Source: Streptomyces coeruleorubidus
GTDB taxonomy: Bacteria; Actinomycetota; Actinomycetes; Streptomycetales; Streptomycetaceae
Direction of reading: 5' to 3'
Assembly (NCBI RefSeq): GCF_008705135.1
Contig: NZ_CP023694.1
Span: forward strand, 1,798,001 to 1,862,000
DNA length: 64,000 nt
Position 1 is the stretch's first letter. Each line of letters begins with the position of its first letter. Made by a program: the position numbers and the translations under genes. Below the pieces are notes generated by a model. The model was given only the letters and a program-made list of their open reading frames with translations, was not told the DNA's origin and did not search any database. Below are positions 9,196 through 20,996 of the stretch, piece by piece.

Positions 9196-10548
9196 TCAGG
9201 ACCGCTTTCGACCGAGGTTCTTCCGGGTCCACTCGACCGCGTCCGCGTAGCGGGCCTCCGCGCCATGCCGGGTCGGCTCGTAGTACTCGCGGTCCTTGAG
9301 CGCGTCCGGGGCGTACTGCTGGGCGGCGATGCCCTCGGGCAGGTCGTGCGGGTAGACGTAGCCCTGGCCGTGGCCGAGCTTGGTGGCGCCCTTGTAGTGG
9401 CTGTCGCGCAGGTGCGCAGGGACGGGGCCGGCCAGTCCCTTGCGTACGTCCTCCAGCGCGGCGCCGATCGCGGTGGTCGCGGCGTTGGACTTCGGGGCCA
9501 GGGCGAGGGCGATGGTGGCGTGGCTGAGGGTGAGAGCGGCCTCCGGGAAGCCGATCATGGCGACGGCCTGGGCGGCGGCGACCGCGATCGGCAGCGCGTT
9601 CGGGTCGGCGAGGCCGATGTCCTCGCTGGCGGAGATCATCAGGCGGCGGGCGATGAAACGGGGGTCCTCGCCGGCCTCGATCATCCGGGCCAGGTAGTGC
9701 AGGGCGGCGTCGACGTCGGAGCCGCGGATGGACTTGATCAGGGCGCTGGCCACGTCGTAGTGCTGGTCGCCGTCGCGGTCGTACTTCACGGCGGCCCGGT
9801 CGACCGTCTCCTCCAGGGTGGTCAGGCCGATCTCGCCCTCACCCTTGTCGAGAGCGGCTCCGGCGGCCGCCTCCAGGGCGGTCAGGGCGCGGCGGGCGTC
9901 GCCGCCGGCGATGCGCAGGAGGTGGCTCTCGGTCTCCTCGGGGAGGGTGACGGCCCCCTTGAGGCCGCGCTCGTCGGTCAGGGCCCGCTGGACGAGGTCC
10001 TTGATGTCGTCGTCCGTGAGCGGTTCGAGGGTGAGCAGCAGGGAGCGGGACAGCAGGGGCGAGATCACCGAGAAGTACGGGTTCTCCGTCGTCGCCGCGA
10101 TCAGTGTCACCCAGCGGTTCTCGACGGCCGGGAGGAGGGAGTCCTGCTGGGCCTTGCTGAAGCGGTGGATCTCGTCGAGGAAGAGGACGGTGTCCTTGCC
10201 GTATCCGCCGGAGGCGCGGCGGGCGCCGTCGATGACCGAGCGGACTTCCTTGACGCCCGCGGTGATCGCCGACAGTTCGACGAAGCGGGCGTTGGTGGCC
10301 TTGGAGACGACGTACGCCAGGGTGGTCTTGCCGGTGCCGGGCGGGCCCCAGAGGATCACCGAGGAGGGACCGGCCGGACCGGAGGCCTCGCCGACCAGTC
10401 TGCGCAGGGGCGAGCCCGGCTTCAGCAGATGCTGCTGGCCCACGACCTCGTCGAGGGTGCGCGGACGCATCCGCACCGCCAGGGGGCTGCTGGACGGCTC
10501 CTTCTCCTGGCGTTCTTCTGCTGCGGCGGTGAACAGGTCGGGCTCCAC
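9196..10548 (-). CDS. rarA: Replication-associated AAA+ ATPase RarA (MgsA family)
   Basis: Clamp-loader-like ATPase acting at stalled replication forks. 450 residues with Walker [11 protein letters not shown], Walker [11 protein letters not shown], sensor [17 protein letters not shown], and the C-terminal MgsA tetramerisation domain ([33 protein letters not shown]). Length is normal for the family. The ATG at 10548 begins [13 protein letters not shown]. It follows the VKOR-family gene by 56 bases on the same strand. Confidence 0.95.
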   Translation of the reverse strand: MEPDLFTAAAEERQEKEPSSSPLAVRMRPRTLDEVVGQQHLLKPGSPLRRLVGEASGPAGPSSVILWGPPGTGKTTLAYVVSKATNARFVELSAITAGVKEVRSVIDGARRASGGYGKDTVLFLDEIHRFSKAQQDSLLPAVENRWVTLIAATTENPYFSVISPLLSRSLLLTLEPLTDDDIKDLVQRALTDERGLKGAVTLPEETESHLLRIAGGDARRALTALEAAAGAALDKGEGEIGLTTLEETVDRAAVKYDRDGDQHYDVASALIKSIRGSDVDAALHYLARMIEAGEDPRFIARRLMISASEDIGLADPNALPIAVAAAQAVAMIGFPEAALTLSHATIALALAPKSNAATTAIGAALEDVRKGLAGPVPAHLRDSHYKGATKLGHGQGYVYPHDLPEGIAAQQYAPDALKDREYYEPTRHGAEARYADAVEWTRKNLGRKRS

Positions 10549-10604
10549 GTCAGAAACCCTAAATCACGGCACTGACAATCTCTCCGGGCCCTGGTGCTCC
10601 CGGC

Positions 10605-11261
10605 TCAGCTCATCCAGAAGTCCCACCAGCGGGTCAGGATCAGCATGCCGATGATGCCGATGTGCAGCACGGGCATGACCCAGGTGAACTCGCCGAAGAA
10701 GCCCTTGAGCCAGGCCGGGGCGGGCAGGAAGCCCTTGCGGATGTTGAACGACGTCACGTACCAGAACATGAGGATCGTCGCGACCCAGGCCAGGCAGCAC
10801 CACAGGCACAGCGCGTTGATCCGGTACAGGGACTGGAACATCAGCCAGGCGCAGAAGCCGACGCCGAACAGGCAGCCGGCGTTGAAGGTGAGCCAGTACC
10901 AGCGCGGGAAGCGGGCACCGGCGAGCAGGCTCACGCCGACGCCGATGACGATGCCGTAAGTGACGAGGCCGAGCATCGGGTTCGGGAAACCGAAGACGGC
11001 CGCCTGCTTGCTCTCCATGACGCTGCCGCAGGAGACGACGGGGTTGAAGCTGCACCCGGGGGTGAACGTCGTGCCCTCGACCTTGGCTTCCAGGATCTTG
11101 AACTTGTCGATCGTGATGACCCACGCGGCGAGCAGTCCGGCCGCGCCGGTGATCACCAGCAGCAGGGCGAGGGCCCGGCTGCCGCCCTCGCTGCGGTGCG
11201 CGACCTCGGCGCGCTCCGGTTCGGGCTCCGTGGAGACGTCCTTGACTGTCGTCTTGCTCAT
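10605..11261 (-). CDS. Vitamin K epoxide reductase (VKOR) family membrane protein
   Basis: Integral membrane quinone-linked thiol oxidase expected to reoxidise DsbA-like proteins outside the membrane. 218 residues with about five hydrophobic segments. The loop cysteines are in CSFNPVVSC and the active CxxC is CLWC. The start is ATG at 11261 (MSKTTVKDV); an in-frame ATG about 16 codons upstream is possible, and neither has a strong ribosome binding site. No DsbA partner is adjacent; a DsbA-fold protein is 51 kb away at 62301. Confidence 0.9.
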   Translation of the reverse strand: MSKTTVKDVSTEPEPERAEVAHRSEGGSRALALLLVITGAAGLLAAWVITIDKFKILEAKVEGTTFTPGCSFNPVVSCGSVMESKQAAVFGFPNPMLGLVTYGIVIGVGVSLLAGARFPRWYWLTFNAGCLFGVGFCAWLMFQSLYRINALCLWCCLAWVATILMFWYVTSFNIRKGFLPAPAWLKGFFGEFTWVMPVLHIGIIGMLILTRWWDFWMS

Positions 11262-11328
11262 CCCGCCGATTCCGTCACTTGAGACCCGGACTGCTTCGGT
11301 CAGGGCCATTCTGCCGCACGAGGGCCTG

Positions 11329-11361
11329 TGTCCACCGTTCAGTGGACATAAGCGTGTCCAC
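11329..11361. promoter_or_regulatory. Palindromic operator with a third half-site
   Basis: TGTCCAC (11329-11335) and GTGGACA (11342-11348) form a perfect inverted repeat with a 6-base spacer. A further GTGTCCAC lies at 11354-11361, a direct copy of the left arm. The site lies between the VKOR gene (minus) and the ABC-ATPase pseudogene (plus), so it could control either promoter. The form suits a dimeric repressor such as a TetR-type protein; no regulator gene is adjacent. Confidence 0.55.
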
Positions 11362-11403
11362 AAGGTCGTCCCTGAGGGTTGCGTTCCGGCCGACGCTCGT
11401 CGC

Positions 11404-12109
11404 ATGACAGCACACGGGTACGACCTCGCCGTCGAGGTGCGGGGGCTGCGCAAGCGGTACGGGGACGTACGGGGACGTGACCGCCGTCGACGGAATCGAT
11501 CTGGGGATCCGGCGAGGCGAGGTGTTCGGCCTGCTCGGACCCAAGGGCGCGGGCAAGAGCACCACGGTGGAGATCCTCCAGGGCAATCGGGACCGGGACG
11601 CGGGAGAGGTGTCCGTGCTCGGGTCGGACCCGGCGGCCGGCACGCCCGCGTGGCGCTCGCGTGTCGGAATCGTCTGGCAGGACGAATCGGCGCCCGCGGA
11701 GTTGACGGTCCGGGAGACCGTGCGGCACTTCGCCGGCTACTACCCACGGCCGCGGAACCCGGAGGAGGTCATCGGCCTGGTCGGTCTGGAGGCGAAGGCG
11801 GACAGCCGGATCAAGGCGCTGTCGGGCGGGCAGCGGCGGCGCCTGGACGTGGCGCTCGGCGTGATCGGCGGTCCGGGCCTGCTGCTTCTGGACGAGCCGA
11901 CGACCGGGTTCGATCCGGCGGCCCGGCGGCAGTTCTGGTCGCTGATCCGCGCCCTGGCCGACGAGGGCACGACCATCCTGCTGATGAGGCGGAGGCCCGC
12001 GCGCACCGGCCGGCCGTCGTCGCGAAGGGCCGGGTCGTCGCCGAGGGCTGCACGATGGGGGTGGACGACCGGACGGCGGCGAATGCGGTACGGGCTGCTG
12101 GAGCAGTGA
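11404..12109 (+). pseudogene. ABC transporter ATP-binding protein, frameshifted twice
   Basis: The first frame begins MTAHGYDLAVEVRGLRKRYGDV and then breaks at a 10-base tandem duplication (TACGGGGACG twice, about 11459-11478). The next frame carries on with TAVDGIDLGIRRGEVFG, Walker A GPKGAGKST, signature LSGGQRRR and Walker B LLLLDEPTTGFDP. A second break near 11984 removes about 16 bases that should encode the H-loop (THxxDEA). The original frame then resumes with DEAEARAHRPAVVAKGRVVAEG. Dropping one 10-base copy restores a normal drug-exporter-type ATPase start. No permease gene follows. An intact 210-residue frame from GTG 11477 exists but lacks the N terminus and H-loop, so it is unlikely to work. 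Confidence 0.85.
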
Positions 12110-12122
12110 CCTGGAGCAGTGA

Positions 12123-12162
12123 CGAAGGCGCCGGGCACCTCGGTGGGTGTCCGGCGCCTTCG
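12123..12162. terminator. Strong bidirectional terminator after hisS
   Basis: CGAAGGCGCCGG pairs perfectly over 12 bp with CCGGCGCCTTCG, extended by CACC/GGTG towards the loop. It lies 14 bases beyond the hisS stop (minus) and just after the ABC pseudogene (plus), so it can serve both. Confidence 0.75.
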
Positions 12163-12176
12163 CCGTGGGCCTGCTG

Positions 12177-13439
12177 CTAGCCGAGCCGGGCCTCCAGCTC
12201 CGCCACGATCTCGTTCACTCCGACCGCCGTCTGCTCGCCCGACTCCATGTCCTTGAGCTGGACGACGCCCTCGGCGAGGTCGCGTTCACCGGCGACGATC
12301 GTGTAGCGGGCGCCGCTGCGGTTGGCGTTCTTCATCGCGCCCTTGAGGCCCTTGCCGCCGTAGGCGAAGTCGGCCGCGATGCCGTTCTTGCGCAGCTCCG
12401 TGACCTTGGCGAACAGGACCCGGCGGGCCTCCTCGCCGAGCGGGACGGCGAACACGCTGGTGGTGGCGGGGAGTTCGAGCTCGACGCCCTCGGCCTCCAG
12501 CGCGAGGACCGTGCGGTCGACGCCGAGGGCCCAGCCGACGGACGGCAGCGCGGGGCCGCCGATCATCTCGGACAGGCCGTCGTAGCGCCCGCCGCCTCCG
12601 ACGGCGGACTGGGAGCCCAGGCCGTCGTGGACGAACTCGAACGTCGTGCGGGTGTAGTAGTCCAGGCCGCGGACCAGCTTCGGGTCGTCCTCGAAGGCGA
12701 CGCCGGCCGCCGTGATCAGCTCGCGGACCTCCTCGTGGTACGCCTTGCAGGCGTCGCAGAGGTAGTCGCGCAGCAGCGGGGCCTCACCGAGCTGCTTCTG
12801 GACCGACTCACGCTTGTCGTCCAGGACGCGCAGCGGGTTGATCTCCGCCCGGCGCAGGGTGTCCTCGTCCAGGTCCAGGCCGCGCAGGAAGTCCTGGAGC
12901 GCCGTCCGGTACACGGGGCGGCACTCCTTGTCGCCCAGGCTGTTGAGCAGGATCCGGAAGTTGCTGAGGCCCAGCGAGCGGTACGCCTGGTCGGCCAGGA
13001 TGATCAGCTCGGCGTCCAGCGCCGGGTCCTCGGCACCGATCGCCTCGGCACCGACCTGGGAGAAGTGGCGGTAGCGGCCCTTCTGGGGGCGCTCGTAGCG
13101 GTAGTACGAGCCGGAGTACCAGAGCTTGACCGGGAGGTTGCCCGCCTTGTGCAGGTTGGCCTCCAGCGCGGCACGGAGGACGGAGGCCGTGCCTTCGGGG
13201 CGCAGGGCCAGCCTGTCGCCGCCCTTCGTCTCGAAGGCGTACATCTCCTTCGTCACGATGTCCGTCGACTCGCCGACGCCGCGTGCGAAGAGTTCGACGT
13301 TCTCGAAGCCCGGTGTCTCGATGTAGCCGTAGCCGGAGTTGCGCAGCGGCGCGGCGATCGCCTCGCGGACCGCCAGGAACGTCGCGGAGTCCGGGGGGAT
13401 CAGGTCGTACGTGCCCTTGGGGGCCTTGAAGGTGCTCAC
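12177..13439 (-). CDS. hisS: Histidyl-tRNA synthetase
   Basis: Class II synthetase charging tRNA-His. 420 residues beginning [17 protein letters not shown]. Class II motif 2 is in [14 protein letters not shown], the histidine-specific loop in [15 protein letters not shown], and motif 3 near GGGGRYDGL and GWALGVDR; the C-terminal anticodon domain includes [16 protein letters not shown]. The start is GTG at 13439; the open frame continues upstream into the hydrolase gene but carries no family sequence there. It follows that hydrolase by 11 bases, so the two are co-transcribed. Confidence 0.96.
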   Translation of the reverse strand: MSTFKAPKGTYDLIPPDSATFLAVREAIAAPLRNSGYGYIETPGFENVELFARGVGESTDIVTKEMYAFETKGGDRLALRPEGTASVLRAALEANLHKAGNLPVKLWYSGSYYRYERPQKGRYRHFSQVGAEAIGAEDPALDAELIILADQAYRSLGLSNFRILLNSLGDKECRPVYRTALQDFLRGLDLDEDTLRRAEINPLRVLDDKRESVQKQLGEAPLLRDYLCDACKAYHEEVRELITAAGVAFEDDPKLVRGLDYYTRTTFEFVHDGLGSQSAVGGGGRYDGLSEMIGGPALPSVGWALGVDRTVLALEAEGVELELPATTSVFAVPLGEEARRVLFAKVTELRKNGIAADFAYGGKGLKGAMKNANRSGARYTIVAGERDLAEGVVQLKDMESGEQTAVGVNEIVAELEARLG

Positions 13440-13450
13440 GGAAGGTCTCG

Positions 13451-14158
13451 TCACATTCCTCGTCGGGGAGCCGGAGATGCTCCCTGGCCGCCCGCCACCT
13501 GCCGCAGATACGGGTTGGTGGCGCGCTCCTGGCCGATGGTCGTCTGGGGGCCGTGGCCGGACAGCACCACGGTCGAGTCGTCGAGCGGCAGGCACACGCG
13601 GGCCAGCGAGTCGAGCATCTCGGCCATGTCACCGCCGGGCAGGTCGGTGCGTCCGATGGAGCCGGCGAACAGCAGGTCGCCCGAGAACAGGATCGGCGGG
13701 ATGTCCGCCGCCTCGGGCATGCCGAAGGTCACCGACCCCTTGGTATGGCCGGGCGCGTGCGCCACGGACAGCTCCAGGCCCGCCAGCTCCAGCTTCGCAC
13801 CGTCGGCCAGCTCCTTGACGTCGTCGGGCTCCCCCACGGTCAGCTCGCCCAGCAGCGGCATCCCGATGGAACGGCCGATTCCCTTCTCCGGGTCGCTCAT
13901 CATGTACCGGTCGTCGGGGTGGATCCAGGCCGGCACGTCGTGCGCGCCGCACACCGGGACGACCGAGGCCACGTGGTCGATGTGACCATGGGTGAGGACG
14001 ACCGCGACGGGCTTGAGGCGATGCTTTCTGATCGTTTCCTCGACGCCGTCGGCGGCCTGGTGGCCGGGGTCGATGATCACGCACTCCTCACCGGCGGCGG
14101 GGGCGACGAGGTAGCAGTTCGTCCCCCAGGCCCCGGCGGGGAACCCGGCAATGAGCAC
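13451..14158 (-). CDS. Metallo-beta-lactamase-fold hydrolase (glyoxalase II-like)
   Basis: 235 residues with the zinc-binding HGHIDH motif ([13 protein letters not shown]), APGHTKGS, the bridging Asp in FSGDLLF and the last ligand His in VLSGHGPQT. This set is typical of hydroxyacylglutathione-hydrolase-like enzymes. Actinobacteria lack glutathione, so the true thioester substrate is unknown; mycothiol- or coenzyme-linked substrates are a guess. It lies directly upstream of hisS, an arrangement common in actinobacteria. ATG at 14158. Confidence 0.88.
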   Translation of the reverse strand: MLIAGFPAGAWGTNCYLVAPAAGEECVIIDPGHQAADGVEETIRKHRLKPVAVVLTHGHIDHVASVVPVCGAHDVPAWIHPDDRYMMSDPEKGIGRSIGMPLLGELTVGEPDDVKELADGAKLELAGLELSVAHAPGHTKGSVTFGMPEAADIPPILFSGDLLFAGSIGRTDLPGGDMAEMLDSLARVCLPLDDSTVVLSGHGPQTTIGQERATNPYLRQVAGGQGASPAPRRGM

Positions 14159-14325
14159 GATCGTCCTTCGTTGTGTCGATACGGGCGGCTGCGGCTGCTG
14201 TCAGAGCCTACCGGCGCTGCCGATTCCTCAGCGAACCCATATACGGTACGGGGCACACGCAGGCGGTCGGCGCACAGGCCCCACGCGTACCGGTCGACGT
14301 TTCAGACGCATGAGGAGAGAACCCG

Positions 14326-15171
14326 GTGTCCAGCCAGGAACAGCGGCGGCGTCAGCTCGCCCGTGAGAAGTACTTGCGGCAGCAGCAGCGACGCACTGAG
14401 GCGCGACGCAAGGCCCGTATCCGCAACTCCGTGATCGCCTCGGTTCTCGGCGTGACGGCCGTGCTCGTGGTGGCGGCCGTGTTGACCAAGCCGTTCGAGG
14501 ACGACGGCAAGACGGAGAACGCAAACGCGGAGGCCACTCCGAGCGCCTCGCCCAGCAAGGCCCCGGACCCGTGTGAGAAGCCCGCCGCGGGCAAGGTCAA
14601 GTCGGAGACCTGGAAGAAGGAACCGGCGATGACCATCGACGAGTCGGCGAAGTACACGATGAAGCTGGACACGACCTGCGGCGAGATAGACATCGCGCTG
14701 AAGGCGTCGGCGGCGCCCCACACCGTCAACTCGTTCAACTTCCTTCTGGGCAAGGGCTACTTGGACCACAGCAAGTGCCACCGGCTCACCAACCAGAACA
14801 TCTACGTCCTGCAGTGCGGCGACCCGCAGGGCACCGGCATGGGCGGCCCCGGCTACACGATCCCGGACGAGAATCTGAAGGACAAGAGCCTCAAGGGCGG
14901 GGTGTACCCGGCGGGCACGGTCGCGATGGCGAACCAGTACAGCGCCCAGACGAAGCAGGGCCGCAACAGCGGCGGCAGCCAGTTCTTCCTCGTCTACCAG
15001 GACAGTCAGCTGCCGCCCGACTACACACCGTTCGGAACGGTGTCCGAGGCGGGCATGAAGGTCCTCAAGAAAATCGCCGACGCCGGAGCCCAGGCTCCCG
15101 ACCCTCAGACGGGCAACACGGCGCCCAACGCGACGGTCGTGATCAACAAGGCCACGGTCACCAAATCCTGA
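14326..15171 (+). CDS. Membrane-anchored cyclophilin-type peptidyl-prolyl isomerase
   Basis: Catalyses prolyl cis-trans isomerisation outside the membrane. 281 residues: a basic N terminus (many Arg/Gln), a membrane anchor at about residues 35-53 (VIASVLGVTAVLVVAAVL), a Ser/Pro linker and a cyclophilin domain from about residue 110. Active-site blocks include CHRLTNQNIYVLQCGDPQGTG, GTVAMAN and NSGGSQFFLVYQD. The start is GTG at 14326. Divergent from the hydrolase/hisS operon, with a 167-base shared promoter region. Confidence 0.93.
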   Translation: MSSQEQRRRQLAREKYLRQQQRRTEARRKARIRNSVIASVLGVTAVLVVAAVLTKPFEDDGKTENANAEATPSASPSKAPDPCEKPAAGKVKSETWKKEPAMTIDESAKYTMKLDTTCGEIDIALKASAAPHTVNSFNFLLGKGYLDHSKCHRLTNQNIYVLQCGDPQGTGMGGPGYTIPDENLKDKSLKGGVYPAGTVAMANQYSAQTKQGRNSGGSQFFLVYQDSQLPPDYTPFGTVSEAGMKVLKKIADAGAQAPDPQTGNTAPNATVVINKATVTKS

Positions 15172-15205
15172 CCCTCAACTGCGTAATTTCGGTCGCGCGG
15201 GATGC

Positions 15206-15234
15206 GGACACGCCCCCCGCCGGTCGCCTATGTT
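15206..15234 (+). promoter_or_regulatory. Possible promoter for the DUF349 gene
   Basis: GGACAC (15206-15211) and TATGTT (15229-15234) are spaced by 17 bases, a fair match to a vegetative -35/-10 pair, about 70 bases upstream of the DUF349 start. Recognised by eye only. Confidence 0.35.
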
Positions 15235-15255
15235 GGCCGTGACGAAACTGTGGAC

Positions 15256-15290
15256 GATGCCCGGGGGTGCTGAGGCCCCTCGCAGGCATC
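15256..15290 (+). promoter_or_regulatory. Leader hairpin next to the DUF349 ribosome binding site
   Basis: GATGCC (15256-15261) pairs with GGCATC (15285-15290) and an inner GGGG (15263-15266) pairs with CCCC (15276-15279). The hairpin ends just before the GGAGGAGG ribosome binding site, so it could affect translation start. No known RNA family is recognised. Confidence 0.35.
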
Positions 15291-15306
15291 ATGTGGAGGA
15301 GGCGCT

Positions 15307-16536
15307 GTGAGCAGCGACCCGTGGGGCCGCGTCGACGAGACGGGGACCGTGTACGTGCGTACGGCCGACGGCGAGCAGGTCGTCGGTTCCTGGCAGGCGG
15401 GCTCCCCCGAGGAGGCGCTGGCCTATTTCGAGCGCAAGTACGAGGGCCTGGTTGTCGAGATCGGCCTCCTCGAGAAGCGAGTGAAGACCACCGACCTGTC
15501 GGCGAAGGACGCCCAGGCCGCCATCGACCACATCCGGGAACAGGTCGACGCGCACCACGCGGTGGGCGACCTGGACGCCCTGCGCGTCCGGCTGGACAAG
15601 CTGACCGAGTTGGTGGAGACGCGCCGCGAGGAGCGCAAGGCGCAGCGGGCGAAGCAGTCCGACGAGGCGCGCAAGGCCAAGGAGGCGCTGGTCGCCGAGG
15701 CCGAGGAGCTGTCGCAGTCCGACCAGTGGCGGGCGGCCGGTGAGCGGCTGCGGGCCCTGGTGGACACCTGGAAGGGGCTGCCGCGGCTGGACCGCAAGTC
15801 CGACGACGAGCTGTGGCACCGGTTCTCGCACGCGCGGTCGGCGTTCTCCAAGCGGCGCAAGCAGCACTTCGCGCAGCTGGACGCGCAGCGCGAGGAGGCG
15901 CGGCGGACCAAGGAGCGGCTGGTCGCCGAGGCCGAGGCGCTGTCGAACTCGACGGACTGGGGTGTGACGGCCGCGCGCTACCGCGAGCTGATGGCCGAGT
16001 GGAAGGCCGCCGGCCGCGCCCAGCGTGAGCACGAGGACGACCTGTGGAACCGCTTCCGCGGCGCCCAGGACGTCTTCTTCGCCGCGCGCAGCTCGGTCTT
16101 CGCCGAGCGGGACGCCGAGCAGGCGGAGAACCTGAAGCTCAAGGAGGAGCTGGCCGAGGAGGCCGAGAAGCTCCTGCCGATCACGGACCTGAAGGCGTCC
16201 CGCGCCGCGTTCCGTACGATCAACGAGCGCTGGGAGGCCATCGGTCATGTGCCGCGCGACGCCCGGCCCAAGGTCGAGGGTCGTATGCACGCGGTCGAGC
16301 GGGCCCTCCAGGAGGCGGAGGAGACCGAGTGGCGCCGGACGAACCCGGAGGCACGCGCGCGTGCCGAGGGTCTGACCGGTCAGCTCCAGGCCGCCGTGGA
16401 CAAGCTGAGGGGCCAGATCGAGCAGGCCCGGGCGCAGGGCAACAACGCCAAGGCCGACAAGCTCGAGCGTGAGCTCGAGGGCCGCCAGGCGCTGCTGGAC
16501 CAGGCGCTGAAGGGCCTCCAGGAGTTCGGAGGCTGA
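15307..16536 (+). CDS. DUF349 repeat protein
   Basis: 409 residues, almost entirely charged and helical, with several DUF349 units of the form ...RYRELMAEWKAAGRA..EDDLWNRFRGAQDVFFAAR. There are no membrane segments and no signal peptide. The N terminus begins SSDPWGRVDETGTVYVRTADGE. The biochemical role of the family is not established; the shape suggests a nucleic-acid or protein-binding helical rod. The start is GTG at 15307 behind GGAGGAGG. It is a single gene, convergent with relA and separated from it by a strong hairpin. Confidence 0.9.
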   Translation: MSSDPWGRVDETGTVYVRTADGEQVVGSWQAGSPEEALAYFERKYEGLVVEIGLLEKRVKTTDLSAKDAQAAIDHIREQVDAHHAVGDLDALRVRLDKLTELVETRREERKAQRAKQSDEARKAKEALVAEAEELSQSDQWRAAGERLRALVDTWKGLPRLDRKSDDELWHRFSHARSAFSKRRKQHFAQLDAQREEARRTKERLVAEAEALSNSTDWGVTAARYRELMAEWKAAGRAQREHEDDLWNRFRGAQDVFFAARSSVFAERDAEQAENLKLKEELAEEAEKLLPITDLKASRAAFRTINERWEAIGHVPRDARPKVEGRMHAVERALQEAEETEWRRTNPEARARAEGLTGQLQAAVDKLRGQIEQARAQGNNAKADKLERELEGRQALLDQALKGLQEFGG

Positions 16537-16545
16537 TCAGCCGGA

Positions 16546-16586
16546 CGAAAGGGGGCCCCGTACGCGCTGTACGGGGCCCCCTTTCG
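16546..16586. terminator. Bidirectional terminator between DUF349 gene and relA
   Basis: A perfect 18-bp stem, CGAAAGGGGGCCCCGTAC against GTACGGGGCCCCCTTTCG, with a GCGCT loop. It lies 10 bases after the DUF349 stop and 38 bases after the relA stop, where the two genes converge. Confidence 0.85.
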
Positions 16587-16623
16587 CGTGGTCGCTACGA
16601 CTGCGGCGACCTGGCACGGCCTG

Positions 16624-19149
<2,526 letters not shown>

Positions 19150-19271
19150 GAGGGCTCCTCGTGCGCGATCCGGGTCCCCCGGTCAGGCTCCGGAGACCCC
19201 ATGGTAGCCATCCTGGACCCCAGGATCGCCTTCAGGCCAATGTGAGGACCGTCTACCCGAGAAACGCGAGA

Positions 19272-19300
19272 GGCGGGCGCCGGATTTCTCCGGGCCCGCC
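19272..19300 (-). terminator. Terminator hairpin after apt
   Basis: GGCGGGC pairs with GCCCGCC, with a further CCGG/CCGG helix inside a short loop. It begins 43 bases after the apt stop and separates the yajC-secD-secF-apt unit from relA. Confidence 0.6.
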
Positions 19301-19343
19301 TCCGCGGTGCCGTGCCGGTGTTCACCGGGCTGCCGCGCGCTTT

Positions 19344-19883
19344 CTAGACCGTGAGCAGCGCCTCCAGCGGGGCACCGTTCAGAGCCGGTTCCAGGCGGGC
19401 TCGGCCGCTCAGGAAGCCCAGCTCCATGAGGACGGCGAGACCCGCGACCTCGGCGCCGGCCCGGCGGATGAGCTGGACCGATGCCTCGGCGGTGCCGCCG
19501 GTGGCGAGGACGTCGTCGACGACCAGGACGCGGTCGTCGGCGGACAGGTCCTCGGCGTGCACCTCGATCTCCGCCGAGCCGTACTCCAGGTCGTAGGCCT
19601 GGGCGAGGGTGGCTCCGGGGAGCTTGCCCGCCTTGCGTACGGGGATGAAACCGAGGCCGGCGCGCACGGCGACCGGGGCGCCGAGGATGAAGCCCCGGGC
19701 CTCCAGGCCGACGATCTTGGTGGCGCCGGTGCGCTCGGCGATCTCGGCGAGGGCGTCGGTGAGCGCGGTGAACGCCGCCGGGTCCGCCAGGAGCGGGGTG
19801 ATGTCCTTGAACATCACGCCCGGCTCCGGGTAGTCCGCCACGTCCCTGATGCGGCTGAGCAGCAGCTCCCTGATGTCGGTCAC
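19344..19883 (-). CDS. apt: Adenine phosphoribosyltransferase
   Basis: Salvages adenine to AMP using PRPP. 179 residues with the early block DYPEPGVMFKDITPLL, the GLEARGFILGAPVA strand-loop and the PRPP loop VLVVDDVLATGGTAEAS. The start is GTG at 19883, overlapping the secF stop by 4 bases (GTGA), so translation is coupled. The position between secF and relA is conserved in actinobacteria. Confidence 0.96.
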   Translation of the reverse strand: MTDIRELLLSRIRDVADYPEPGVMFKDITPLLADPAAFTALTDALAEIAERTGATKIVGLEARGFILGAPVAVRAGLGFIPVRKAGKLPGATLAQAYDLEYGSAEIEVHAEDLSADDRVLVVDDVLATGGTAEASVQLIRRAGAEVAGLAVLMELGFLSGRARLEPALNGAPLEALLTV

Positions 19884-20995
19884 CGGCGCTTCCCCGAGGG
19901 ACGGCCACGGCCGCGAGTGCGGGACGCGGGCTGGTTGCGCGGGCCGACGACCGCGGGTGCGGCGTCCTCGGGCTCACCGTCGTAGGACTCGTCCTCACCG
20001 TGGACCTCGGTGTCGCCCTTGGCGGCGGACTGGGCCCGCTTGGCCAGGACGCGCTTCCGCAGGGCCTTCAGCTGCGGCTCGCGCTCCTTGAGGTCGGCGA
20101 CGAGCGGCGTGGCGATGAAGATCGAGGAGTACGCACCGGCGGCCAGACCGACGAACAGCGACAGCGAGATGTCGTTCAGCATGCCGGCGCCGAGGACACC
20201 GCCACCGATGAACAGCAGGCCCGCCACCGGCAGCAGCGCGACCACCGTGGTGTTCACGGAGCGGACCAGAGTGCTGTTGATCGAGCGGTTGGCGACGTCG
20301 CTGTAGGTCCAGCGGGTCTGTTTGGTGATGTCCTTCGTCTGTTCCTTGAGGCTGTCGAAGACCACGACCGTGTCGTAGAGCGAGTAGCCGAGGATGGTCA
20401 GCAGACCGATCACCGTGCCCGGTGTGACCTCGAAGCCGACGAGGGCGTAGATGCCGACCGTGATGGTGATGTCGTGGATCAGTGCGACGAACGCGGCGAG
20501 CGCCATGCGCCACTCGAAGGCGATCGCTAGGTAGATCACCACGAGGACCAGGAAGATGCCGAGGCCCTGCCAGGCCTTGTTCGCGATCTGCTCGCCCCAG
20601 CTGGGGCCGACCAGTTCGGCGTTGATCTGCTCCGAGTCGACCTTGAGGTCGTCGGCGAGCGTGTTCTTGATCGTGTTCGCCGCGTCGGTGTCGATGCCGG
20701 CGACCTGGATGCGCAGGCTGCCGTCACCCAGCTTCTGGACGATCGCGTCGTGGCCGGAGGCCTGTTCCGCGTACTCCTCCGCCTGGGACACCGAAGCGCT
20801 GGTGTTCTTCGGGGTGTTGAAGACGGCGCCGCCCTCGAACTCGATGCCCATGTTCAGGCCGCGGACCGCCAGGCCGACGATGGCCGTGATGGTGATCAGG
20901 ATGGACAGGCCGTACCAGATCTTGCGGTTCTTGACGAAGTCGTAGCCGACCTCGCCACGGTGCAGCCGGGCGCCGAGGTTGCCGAGTTTCGACAT
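19880..20995 (-). CDS. secF: Protein translocase subunit SecF
   Basis: Partner of SecD in driving late protein export with the proton gradient. 371 residues: N-terminal helix (IWYGLSILITITAIVGLAV), the periplasmic block GIEFEGGAVFNT, and a C-terminal bundle of five helices with VALIHDITITVGIYALVGFEV and GYSLYDTVVVFDSLKE. The tail is long, acidic then Arg-rich (about 75 residues) and probably disordered. ATG at 20995, one base after the secD stop. Confidence 0.96.
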   Translation of the reverse strand: MSKLGNLGARLHRGEVGYDFVKNRKIWYGLSILITITAIVGLAVRGLNMGIEFEGGAVFNTPKNTSASVSQAEEYAEQASGHDAIVQKLGDGSLRIQVAGIDTDAANTIKNTLADDLKVDSEQINAELVGPSWGEQIANKAWQGLGIFLVLVVIYLAIAFEWRMALAAFVALIHDITITVGIYALVGFEVTPGTVIGLLTILGYSLYDTVVVFDSLKEQTKDITKQTRWTYSDVANRSINSTLVRSVNTTVVALLPVAGLLFIGGGVLGAGMLNDISLSLFVGLAAGAYSSIFIATPLVADLKEREPQLKALRKRVLAKRAQSAAKGDTEVHGEDESYDGEPEDAAPAVVGPRNQPASRTRGRGRPSGKRR

Positions 20996-20996
20996 C

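Noticed and set aside
12147..13985. A 612-residue plus-strand frame opposite hisS and the hydrolase
   Set aside because: Composition follows the reverse of the true genes; no motif is present.
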